Source of the DNA: Dacryopinax spathularia
Lineage: Eukaryota; Basidiomycota; Dacrymycetes; Dacrymycetales; Dacrymycetaceae
Assembly: GCA_037974965.1 (NCBI GenBank)
Contig: JBBPFI010000002.1
Span: 186,001-250,000, forward strand
Direction: 5' to 3'
DNA: 64,000 nucleotides
Shown: positions 45,207 through 54,543 of the stretch, in pieces
How positions within the stretch are numbered: the first letter of the stretch is position 1
Layout of the letters: each line of letters opens with the position of its first letter
Position numbers and translations under genes: made by a program
The notes under the pieces: generated by a model
What the model saw: the letters and a program-made list of their open reading frames with translations, nothing else
Database searches by the model: none
What the model was told of the DNA's origin: nothing

Positions 45207-45699
45207 GTCATGGATGGCGAGAGTTGGCAAACGCTCAAAAGATCGGCCAACATCAACACGCCTAGTTGATGCGATCGACCGAGTGACTGCGCATCGGATT
45301 TTAGGTGCTTTACACTCCATTGTTATCGACGAACATTGCCAGCAAACGACCGAGATCCGCTTTGTCTGTGCCGCATGGTTTTCCGGCAGCACATAGCGCT
45401 TCCATGCCCAGAGCGGGAAGATACGCAGTCCAGTCATTCCCTCATTATTCCCAAATTGGGTCAAAGGAATATCATTCCGGACCTGAAGGGCATAGTACGT
45501 GACCTGGCATATAAACATAACGTGACCGTATCCAAAGAAAAGAAGAATGCATCATGGAGGCAAGGAGAAGAATGTTCGTGGCCGTTTTGAGAAAGGAGAA
45601 GACTTGATCGAGGATGCAAACAGTGCTTTGGTGGGCGAACTCCGCTGACTAGGAGGTGTGCTGTGCGGGGGCGGAGTCCTGGGCCGTTCCGGGTTAAGT

Positions 45700-48270
45700 T
45701 CAGGCGACGAGCGGGGTGGTGACTGCTTGAAATTCGCCAGTCGCTGCTGCGGCGCCCTCGGTGATGGACTCCGACTGCGAGGAGAGGGTGACGGTCGTCT
45801 CGCTGGATGAGGCGCTACGGGTCAGGGTGGACGTGCTCGATGAGAAGGTGGCCTTCTCGCTGACCGATCCTCCCTGAGCTGCGCCGTGAGAAGTGACGGA
45901 GGCGTAGGTCGCGGAAGAGAAACCGCCCGATCCGCTCTTGACGTCGACGGTGATGCTGCCGCTCGGCGAGGAACTCATGCCCATGGAGGCGGCACCACCC
46001 TCAACGAAGGCAGTACTCTCCTTAGCAGGGCTGTTAGTCCTGCTGTTGACAGCGCTGCCGTAGCTCGGAAGACGCGGGAGAGGGGGCGTGTGGAGTCCGA
46101 TTCCGACTCCTCCACCGTTATGGAGATGGTGAAGGTAGAGGTACTTTGACTCCTCGGTGAGATCACTACGCATATCGTACATCCAGTCGACGTTCTCAGC
46201 CAGGTTGCCCTGAACGTGAACGAGGCGGTCGGAAAGATTCCGGGTGACGTTGCGCTCATGCGTGTGCGAAAGACTAAGCTCAGAAAGCCGACGCTCGAGC
46301 ACGGCCCTGACACCAGAGAGCGCGCGGAGCTCATCGTCCTTCTGCTCGTAGGACTTAGACAGCTGCGACAGCTCGGCACGGACAGCCTGGAGTGCCTGCT
46401 CGACGATGACGACGCGAGCCTCGACGGCGGTCTTCGAGTACTTGACCTCGACGAGCTCGGACTGCAGCTTCTCCTTCTCGGTCTGGGCGATCCTGAACGC
46501 TTTGGCGGTGTCCTGGTAGCTCTGCTCGAGGCGGGCCATGACAGCAGTGATCTCGGACAGCTCCTTGCGGAGCGTCTGGACCTGCTGCTCGTACAGGGCC
46601 TTCCATGCAGCAGAGTGTTTGATTACGACCTCGTGACCGGTGATCGTAGTCTCAGCCTTCTCGAGCCTGGTGCGAAGTGCGGTGCGCTCCGACTTGAGGT
46701 CGGAGTTCTGCAGCTTCAGTGCCAGCAGCTCGCGACGAAGCTCATCGGTCTCGGTCTCCAGCGTGGAGCACTTCCTCTGCATGAATGCCTTCTCCTCGGC
46801 AGTCTGTTTCAGGGCGGCCTCTTGCTTGCGGTACTCGGCGGACAGCCGCTTGAACTTCAAGCTCGTCTCGCTGAGGTCGTGCTTGAGGGTGGCGTATTCA
46901 GACACAACGCGCCTTGACTCCTCCTTCATGGACAGACGCTCCATGTCGACGGTGGAGAAACGCTCGTGCGCAGAGCTGAGCTCTCGGTACATGTCCGACT
47001 GGTCCTGGTACAGGAGGGCCATTTGCAGGTCGCGCTCCTTGATCTCGGTGTTGAGGTGGGCATAGTCGCCGTAGGTCCGCCCAATGTTGAGAAGACGAGC
47101 ACTGATGGTACGGTCCTGCTCAGCGAGCCTGGCCTCGGTGATGCGGAGCCTCTCTTCCAGCTGCAGGCGATCCTGGGCGGTGATGAGCTCCTTGGCTTCC
47201 TCCATCTCCGCCTTGCTACGTGCAAAACCGACTTCGAGGTCGGTCTTGTGCTTGAGCTCGAGCATATCGCGGATGTGCGCCTCACGTTCGCGTTGATCCT
47301 GAATGAGATCTTCGGAAATGTGAGCCTCCAGGCCGTGCACGGTGCTCTTCAGCTTTTCGATCTCGGACTGGGCACTTTCGAGCTGCAGGTTCATTTCAGC
47401 AACCTGGAGCTCATGGATCGCTTCGATCATGAGGTCGTCAGCCTCCTCGGCAGCGAGCTGTTCGCGCAGCTTCTCGACCTCGCTCTTGATACCACCGAGC
47501 TCCTTCTTGGCATTGATTAGCTCGAGAGCCTTGGTATCCAGGTCGCGCTGGTATTTAGCCCGGTCTTTGGCGTCCTTGAATTCGTCCGCCTTGATCGCAG
47601 ACTCCATGGAGGCGACCTGTTTCTTGAGCTCGGAGACGGTCTTGTTCTGGCTGGCAAGAGCATCCTTCTTCGTCGAGATCGAAGTCTTCGCCGCGGCGGC
47701 AGCCTTCCTCGATGACTTCGACCGCTTGGAGTTCGACGACTTGGACTCAGTGTGAACCTCCTCAGTGATGCTGACCTCTTTTGTCGACGTGGACTCGGTA
47801 TTGGAAGAAACCTCCTTCGAGGAGGCAGAATCCTTGGTGACGCTAGCGAAGAGCGTACCGTCCTCCAGAGTCTTCACGTCGCTAGACTCCTGGGCCGACT
47901 TCGTCATGGAAGCGCTGTGCGTCTCAACAAGGACGGTCTGTTTCTGGAACGAGATCATGTTATTGTCGAAGTCGATGATCTGCAGGAGATCGTAGGTGTC
48001 GTTGGTCCAGTCGTTCGTGCCCTCAGCGGAGCATGCCTTGTAGTGGATCTTCCAAGGGTCTTTGGCATCGAGGCGGATGTCGTTGGTCAACTTGCTGGAG
48101 AAGAAGCCGGTCTGCCCGTTGGTCGCCTTACGACCAGACACGCCGATCACATCGTCCAGCTTCTCGGTGAAGTGGACGATGGAGCCATCGGGATGGCGGA
48201 AGTCAACGTGGAAGACGCCATCCTTGTCAATCTTCTGACCGTAGAAGAGCTCTTTGGGTACAGGTGCCAT
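45700..48270 (-). CDS. CVNH-like domain / long coiled-coil protein, paralogue 1
   Basis: Single-exon gene, 856 residues. Residues 1-110 resemble, distantly, a cyanovirin-N homology domain: FTEKLDDVIGV, GFFSSKLTNDIRLD, WKIHYKACSAEGTNDW and YDLLQIIDFDNNMISF follow the CVNH pattern of two repeats with D-L...N-N-x-I/L. There is no signal peptide. A Ser/Thr/Glu-rich linker (about 115-200) leads into a long heptad-rich coiled coil (about 200-730), including LKYSKTAVEA-type repeats (VKYSKTAVEARVVIVEQAL). The conserved C-terminal block VQGNLAENVDWMYDM ... ESKYLYLHHL ... LPSYGSAVNS follows, then a Ser/Thr-rich tail absent from the paralogues. A TATAA box lies near 48401. CVNH domains in fungi bind mannose-type glycans; the role here is unknown. 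Other readings of the N-terminal domain are possible. Confidence 0.75.
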   Translation of the reverse strand: MAPVPKELFYGQKIDKDGVFHVDFRHPDGSIVHFTEKLDDVIGVSGRKATNGQTGFFSSKLTNDIRLDAKDPWKIHYKACSAEGTNDWTNDTYDLLQIIDFDNNMISFQKQTVLVETHSASMTKSAQESSDVKTLEDGTLFASVTKDSASSKEVSSNTESTSTKEVSITEEVHTESKSSNSKRSKSSRKAAAAAKTSISTKKDALASQNKTVSELKKQVASMESAIKADEFKDAKDRAKYQRDLDTKALELINAKKELGGIKSEVEKLREQLAAEEADDLMIEAIHELQVAEMNLQLESAQSEIEKLKSTVHGLEAHISEDLIQDQREREAHIRDMLELKHKTDLEVGFARSKAEMEEAKELITAQDRLQLEERLRITEARLAEQDRTISARLLNIGRTYGDYAHLNTEIKERDLQMALLYQDQSDMYRELSSAHERFSTVDMERLSMKEESRRVVSEYATLKHDLSETSLKFKRLSAEYRKQEAALKQTAEEKAFMQRKCSTLETETDELRRELLALKLQNSDLKSERTALRTRLEKAETTITGHEVVIKHSAAWKALYEQQVQTLRKELSEITAVMARLEQSYQDTAKAFRIAQTEKEKLQSELVEVKYSKTAVEARVVIVEQALQAVRAELSQLSKSYEQKDDELRALSGVRAVLERRLSELSLSHTHERNVTRNLSDRLVHVQGNLAENVDWMYDMRSDLTEESKYLYLHHLHNGGGVGIGLHTPPLPRLPSYGSAVNSRTNSPAKESTAFVEGGAASMGMSSSPSGSITVDVKSGSGGFSSATYASVTSHGAAQGGSVSEKATFSSSTSTLTRSASSSETTVTLSSQSESITEGAAAATGEFQAVTTPLVA

Positions 48271-50970
48271 TGCTGAAAGGTATGTGGGGTGAGGAGGGAA
48301 CAGGTGGTCAGGCGAGGAGCGGAGTGGGAGTGCGAGGAGCTGAGAGTTGGGGGATCCCTTAGGTTGTTGGGAGACGGTCCGACCTCGAACGGGTCTCGTC
48401 TTATACCCTGCGAAACCGTAAGGCCATGGTGAAATAGGCGAAACCCCAGCCTGTGCTGCGCTCGAAGAGCCGGCGAGCTAGCACTACCGATATAGCCATC
48501 GGCGCATCTGTCCTCTCGATCGCGCATTGGACCTCTAAACCAGCATGTTTTCAGCCCTCCGCTAGAAGCAAAGGAGACTAGAACTAGATCGCGTACCAGC
48601 CTTTCCTGCTCCACCAAGGCTGAAAGCGCGAACAGAAAGCCGAGCTTGCCCCTTCGGAACAATGTACCATCCGGAGTATTAATGTAGAGCCCAAAGCAGA
48701 TACAGTGGACAGCCAGCAGACGTGTGGTCCAGGACGTTGACAGTAGTGGGGCGACGGCATCAGAGGTACCGAGGCCGCCAGGATGCTTGTTTCTGGTCGT
48801 CTTCCGATGATGATAGGTTTAAGACGCGAGTAAGCAACGAGACATAGAATATAACCCAGGAACAGGACTCCTAAAGTGAGCGTAGGAGACCGGGACTTGC
48901 AAGCAGCGGAGACACACGTGATGCGGCATGCACTTGAGGCATGGGAATGCTTCCCCAGGCTTCAGTTCGCATTCCGCATAGCACGCATCGAACGAGCACA
49001 TTGACTACTGCCGGGTACCGCTTTACTGGGCTTTCGATTTGGGCTTCCGAGAGATGCATTGCTGCTCCGAGTCGGTTCGCAAGACGTAAATCTATCAACG
49101 GGGGAAGCCACTTTAAGCAACGGTCAGCAGGAGGGAGAGACGGCCTGACTGCGAGAGCAGGAGAAGCTCGAGCTTACACGAAGACATCAGAGCATCCTCT
49201 AACGATCCTGAGCACCGACTTCGCAGCCTGGCCCACCCGCAGCCCATCTGTGGCTCAGTACACAACACGGGGCCTGTCGAAGGACCGAAACGATTCGCTG
49301 TCAACATGCCGCGGTCGAACTCTATCCGAATCAGGCCTTGTCGTAGGGCAATGTATTGTGCTGGAGAAATCCGCGTCTCGTTCTGGGCAAGACCCCTGGC
49401 CAGCGCGCATTCGGCGTAATACAAATGGGTAGCAACCTCTGTTGATTGCGCTTCTGGCGCCGGCTGCCATCGCCGGCTGCCCTCCTAGCGCAAAGCTCGT
49501 ACGATGAATTTGATCCATACTGAGGATGGCTGAAGGGTGGCGGGCGGAGCACATCCCCATTCGCAGCTAGCGAATCTCGAATCATCTGCCGGGATATCCC
49601 AACACGTTGTCGGTGCGTTTTCAATGGGTTCCGGTTGCTCACAGCCCATGGCTCTGCAAGGAAATGGAAGTTGCGGCGCCTTGCTCAGTTGGAGCCAACC
49701 CACTACTTGTGTGATGGACGTAGAACTGGCGAGCAGGACGTAGAGATGATCACGAGGTCCAGCTGTCCCTGCCACTGGAGCGCGGATTTATGCATGCATG
49801 TCGTAGCAAGCAGCCATTTGCTGGAACATCTTATCTTGCCAAATAATCAATGAAATGAACGCGTTGAGAGCGATGTGCGCGTACGATTATGCCAGATCCC
49901 TCTTCTGCACCCCACTCTCAACCGCCATATCTCCAGCTCAGAAGGCTATCGGAACCCTACATGATCCGCCAAAGGCATCGCCATCGCCGGTGCCGCAATT
50001 GTTCGAAGTCGTGCAGATGTGCTCCTAGGTTCCCTCTTTCTGGGTGCAGCCTTTGGGGTTGTCCGGTCTGGCGAGAAAGGGTACGAAACTAGTGCGTGCG
50101 CTGTGCTATGCTGCAGGTTTGGAAGGAAGAAGGCTGAGGGTCTGCCAAGCATGTCAGTGTCACGGCGACCGTGAGAGAAGCACCACTGGCAGCACGGCGC
50201 TCCCAAGCACCCGACCATCTCCTTCACCAATACTGACCCACTTTATCTTTCTTGCCATGGAGCTGCTGTTTGCCGTTTTTGTCTGACCAGTTTCAACAGA
50301 CTGCTATATAAAAGCTTTCTCGCCGCAAGGATGCGTGCGATGCTGTCGACGCATGCTTCCGCGCCTCTTTTGTGTGCCAGAGCGTGCTGATACGTCGGTT
50401 CGCCGAGCTGACCGCATACACGACCTTCAGGCTCCTCCAAGGCAATCGAGCATGATGAAAGAGTCCGCAAGTTCAACCCCAGCCGATTTGGACGTCCATT
50501 TTGGACGTCCCGAGTTGTGGTTCTCTCACTCCACTAGTTCGACCTCGACCATGACTGACATGATGAGATGATAGACCTCATCTTGGGACCATTCGCTATC
50601 CCATTCTCCGGCTCTTCTATCTATGCCAGGCAGGAGATACCGTCATGGGATGGGCCATGCCTAGAGAGCCGCGCACGTCATCACACCATTTCTGCAAGTC
50701 CTCTCGGCGGTATCCCGCGCTCAGCCATGCCATAAAACGGTCTTAGACAGTAAAGGGAAGGCAATATATGCATTCGAGGAGACGACTATCTCTTCCAAGC
50801 AAGCAAGTTCAGTGAGGAACAACCGGAGCGCTTCCCACCTGTACAAGGCAAGGAAAGGGAAGGAGAGTGAGGAGAAGGAAATGTGACCAACAAATGAGAA
50901 AGCAGGGGTATCAGTCAGGTTACGGCTGAAGTTTCGCAGACGCAATCGAAAATGGGAGCGAATGGGCATT
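48271..50970. other. Intergenic region, 2.7 kb
   Basis: Lies between paralogue 1 (start 48270) and the stop of paralogue 2 (50971). It contains the promoter of paralogue 1 (TATAA on the minus strand at 48401-48406). No other gene could be supported. Confidence 0.45.
48401..48406 (-). promoter_or_regulatory. TATA box of CVNH/coiled-coil paralogue 1
   Basis: The minus strand reads GGGTATAAGACG, about 131 nt before the ATG at 48270. Confidence 0.4.
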
Positions 50971-52998
50971 TCACGCAGAGGCCACGGCAAGCGGCGCAGC
51001 GGGGGTTGCCTCTTCGACGACAGCGATCTTCACGTCGGCAGGCGCGACCTCAGGAGCAGCAGCGGAGTATTCGATAACCTCCTTGAGAGGAGCGACGGTC
51101 CCACGGGATGGGCTTCCAGCGGGGCTGTTCACGGCACTCCTGTAACTGGGGAGGCGGGAGAGCGAAGGCGACTGCAGACCGAGACCGATCTCTCCACCAT
51201 TCTGCAGGTAGTGGAGGTAGAGATACTTGGAGCCCTCACCGAGACCATCACGCATCTCGTACATCCAGTCGACATTCTCCACGAGGTTGCCCTGGACCTG
51301 GACGAGGCGCTCAGAAAGCTCCCGACTGACATCGCGTTCGTGCAGGTGGGTGTTGCTGAGGTCGGCCACCTGGCGCTCCAGAACAGCTCGGGCACTCGCG
51401 AGAGCACGGAGCTCATCGTCCTTCCGGTCGAAGGCGGTAGTCAGACGAGACAGCTCCGTCCTCGACGACTTCAATGCATCCTCAACAATGCGGACGCGAC
51501 CTTCCACAGCAGTCTTGGAGTACTTGACCTCAGCGATGTCGGACTGAATCTTGGCCTTCTCGCGCTCGGCGACCTCGAACGACTTGGTGGTGTCCTGGCA
51601 ACCCTGCTCGATGCGGGTCTTCACAAGCGCGAGCTCAGCAAGCTCCTTGCGGAGCGCTTGGATCTGCTGCTCGTAGATCACCTTCCACATCCCGAAGTGG
51701 CGGATGACCGACTCGTTCTTGGTAATCGTTTTCTGTGTATTCTCGAAGGCGAAGCGGATGTCAGTACGCTGTTTCTTCAGGTCCGTCGTGAGGACAGTGA
51801 GCCCAGCATTCTCCGTTCGAAGAGCTGCCAGCTCTAGCTCGAGAGCTGCCTGGCGACGCTCGAACCGTGCGGTCTCCTCCAGCTCGTGCTCCAGCTCAGC
51901 CTTCTGCTTGCTTGCCTCGAGGGTCACACGAGACAGCTTGGCGGTCGTCTTGTCGAAGCTCTCCATAAGCTCGGCATAATCGGCCCGAATGCGGTGGTGC
52001 TTCTCGCTCAGCGCAATGCGCTCGGAGTCGAGAGTCGAGTAGCGTTGGTGGGACAGGCTGAGGGTGCGATAGAGCTCGGCCTCCTCCCTCGCAAGAGCGA
52101 CCATCTTCTCGTCGCGCTCCCTCATCTCCCCGTTGAGCCACATACCACCACCCAACGCCTCGGCAACGGTCTGCTCACGAAGACGGATAGTATTGGCTTC
52201 CTGCGTCAACTTGATGTTGGTGAGCTTGATCTGTTCCTCGATCTCGCGCAGGTCCTGTTGAGTGTCTTCGGACTGCGCTTCCTTTTTTTCTGCCTGGACA
52301 TCGTGGCTTCCTCGCTTGTAGGCGGTCTCAGTCTTGACCGCCGCGAGTTCGGCTTCGAGCGTCGCCTCCTTCTGGTCGTTGAGCTTTTTCGCGGCCGCGG
52401 CAGCTTCCCTCAGCTTCCTCTCAACCTCAAGGTCGCGTTCGTGCTGGGCCTCAGCCGCGGCGGCCAGCTTCGCATCGTTGATCTTATCCTCGGCGACAGT
52501 TTTGGCTAGGTCTGCTTTCGTGTCCGCCGCAGATTCCTTAGCCTTCTTTTCGATCTCATCGGACTTCTTGGCGCTCTCAACTGCAGCAGCCTCGCGCTCA
52601 TTCTCCTTGGCGATTTGGGCAAACAATTTCTCGTTATCAGCGCGGTGCTTCTCCAGCTCGACGGGGTCCAGGGTGACTGGCTTGTAGTACTCCAGCTCTT
52701 TGCCGTTGAAACGAATGCGTTCACCGAGGTTGATATTGTGGAGCTTCCATTCCTTGTTGCCGTAGGTGGCAAGTTTGGTGACTAAAATGCCGCCTTTCAG
52801 TTCGTAGGGATCATGGCTCGCGGAATGGGTGATCTTCTCTCCTCCCCACTGAGGCTCCCCATTGTGATTGCCGAGGAACAGGTCGATATCGATTGACGGC
52901 GTCTTAGGGCTCTTCTTGTCGACCTGATGGAAGATCAGGTTGCGAGCGTGCGGCTCGTGATGCAGCGAGAGGGGGAGGTAGACGGCCTTCGGTGCCAT
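50971..52998 (-). CDS. CVNH-like domain / long coiled-coil protein, paralogue 2
   Basis: Single-exon gene, 675 residues, starting at the first ATG (52998; the frame is open further upstream without an ATG). Residues 8-105 fit CVNH well: IDIDLFLGNHNG (36-47), WGGEKITHSASHDPYELKGG, then WKLHNINLGERIRFNGKELE (84-103), i.e. two repeats with the D-L...G-N-x-N-G signature. Residues 110-600 are heptad-rich coiled coil with Ala/Glu/Lys-rich composition and the segment VKYSKTAVEGRVRIVEDAL. The C-terminal block reads VQGNLVENVDWMYEMRDGL ... SKYLYLHYLQNGG ... LPSYRSAVNSPAGSP. No signal peptide, so probably cytosolic. A TATAAAAG box lies about 90 nt upstream. Function unknown; a cytosolic lectin-scaffold role is only an inference. 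Confidence 0.8.
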   Translation of the reverse strand: MAPKAVYLPLSLHHEPHARNLIFHQVDKKSPKTPSIDIDLFLGNHNGEPQWGGEKITHSASHDPYELKGGILVTKLATYGNKEWKLHNINLGERIRFNGKELEYYKPVTLDPVELEKHRADNEKLFAQIAKENEREAAAVESAKKSDEIEKKAKESAADTKADLAKTVAEDKINDAKLAAAAEAQHERDLEVERKLREAAAAAKKLNDQKEATLEAELAAVKTETAYKRGSHDVQAEKKEAQSEDTQQDLREIEEQIKLTNIKLTQEANTIRLREQTVAEALGGGMWLNGEMRERDEKMVALAREEAELYRTLSLSHQRYSTLDSERIALSEKHHRIRADYAELMESFDKTTAKLSRVTLEASKQKAELEHELEETARFERRQAALELELAALRTENAGLTVLTTDLKKQRTDIRFAFENTQKTITKNESVIRHFGMWKVIYEQQIQALRKELAELALVKTRIEQGCQDTTKSFEVAEREKAKIQSDIAEVKYSKTAVEGRVRIVEDALKSSRTELSRLTTAFDRKDDELRALASARAVLERQVADLSNTHLHERDVSRELSERLVQVQGNLVENVDWMYEMRDGLGEGSKYLYLHYLQNGGEIGLGLQSPSLSRLPSYRSAVNSPAGSPSRGTVAPLKEVIEYSAAAPEVAPADVKIAVVEEATPAAPLAVASA

Positions 52999-53085
52999 GA
53001 GATAGCGGTGGATAACTACTGGTGTAGATGTTCGCGGTGATTTGGGCAAGGTAGAGTTGGTTGTGTGGTTCGTTTGTGAAGGTCG

Positions 53086-53093
53086 CTTTTATA
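53086..53093 (-). promoter_or_regulatory. TATA box of CVNH/coiled-coil paralogue 2
   Basis: The minus strand reads TATAAAAG 88-95 nt before the ATG at 52998. Confidence 0.5.
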
Positions 53094-54440
53094 ACTTCCT
53101 GACGCTGACGATAGGAGTAAGGCACGACCTGAAGCTGAGCCTCCCGCTTTCGTTGACAAGGACCCAATGCAGCAAAGCTCGGAGAGAGAGAAAGCGCCGT
53201 AATGGCGAGCGGTCAGTCATTCTCCGCAGAACGACAGGGTTGTGAGAAGAGCTTGTCGGTTTCACGGGAAGACGACCGCCGGATGCGTTGCCCACCAATC
53301 GCGGTTGTCAGAAGGCATCCGGTAAGCTTGGCGCCATATCGCACTGGAGCTTCATGTCAGTCAAATCAGGAGTGCAAGTCCGGGTTGACAGGCCCTAATC
53401 GGGCTGATGAGAGGCGCTGATGCAGGAACAAGGGAGAGGCTCCAACTCCGGAGAGCAATTGCACCCGCTCCGGTGGTGTGCGGTTGCACGCGAGCCAGGT
53501 ACCATCAGGCGTACGCTCAATCACTCTTTCGGCCGGTGCAACAGTTGATCTGCATGCAGCTCGGTGCCTGACGGTCAGACGACAAAGACGGCTGGTCAAT
53601 GGGGTCAGGGCCGCCTCCAATCCAACGCCACGTTTGGTGGTGAGGCGCAACTTCAGGGTTTGGAACCGGCCGGCGCTCATTGATGGTCTGCGGGCCGGTG
53701 TCGTCGCGTTCCAGCATTTCTCGTATTCGCGGTCTTCTTCGGCGGCGTGCGGTGGAGTCGAAACGTCGAAACGAATAGCAGGTATCAGAGTCGTCGTCCA
53801 AAAAGTGAGGGAGCTACCCCACAGAACGAAGCTTGATGCCGTGACACGTGGAAGACCAAGAAATGTTTGCCAGTTTGGTTCCGCCAAGGTGTGCGGGGTT
53901 CTGAGCGGACGATTCCTTCATTCAGCCCGTCCCCATTGTACATTCCAAGGCTCCGGTGTCTTGACCCTCCGGCCAAGTCCGCCTTCAATGGTTGCACCGC
54001 CAGATCAGTCACAATGAAGATAGGCTCGAGCACGATTGGGCGACATACCGATCAGCTCTTGCCTCAGGCACACGCTTCCGCCCCGGAGATGATCTCTTTT
54101 TGCCGGTGCCACTCCACAGTCAGCACTGCTCTCGTTGCTGTCAGTTAGCTCTTCCGCCCAAGATATTCTGCGTCCTGATGGCGTGTCCCGGTTCAACTGT
54201 CCCTGAATGATTCTGCAGCCCTCCTCAAAAGGAGGTCGTTCGAATGTTCGCCGGAACTGGACTCATTCCTCTGCGGTCGCTTTTCTGCACCGGCAGAAGC
54301 ATGAGCATACTCCCGATACCACCTGATGGTGAAGATGCAGGGACTCTCCCGCAGGTGTTGCGGACCTATGCGACCGCCGGTGCCTGAAACCCCTGTACGG
54401 AATTGGGTAGCGAGCCAGCATCAGTGGGAGTAATTAACCG

Positions 54441-54448
54441 TATAAAAG
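54441..54448 (+). promoter_or_regulatory. TATA box of CVNH/coiled-coil paralogue 3
   Basis: TATAAAAG 96-103 nt before the ATG at 54544, nearly the same spacing as in paralogue 2. Confidence 0.5.
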
Positions 54449-54543
54449 ACGATCGATCTGAGACGGCTGAACCGCACCGAGCAGCAACTCCCTCAGCATC
54501 TCAACTCCAATCTCCCCATCAACTCGAATTTTATCTAAGCGCC

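Larger units (their letters stand above)
52999..54543. other. Divergent promoter region between paralogues 2 and 3
   Basis: A 1.5-kb spacer with a TATAAAAG box near each end, at 53086-53093 (minus) and 54441-54448 (plus). No gene is called inside; the medium-length frames (53366-53887 minus; 53478-54017 plus) overlap each other and have no motif. Confidence 0.5.

Noticed and set aside
46216-47520. Long plus-strand frames opposite CVNH/coiled-coil paralogue 1
   Set aside because: Leu/Arg/Asp-rich mirror frames of a coiled-coil gene; same effect at 51886-52509 and 54652-55479.
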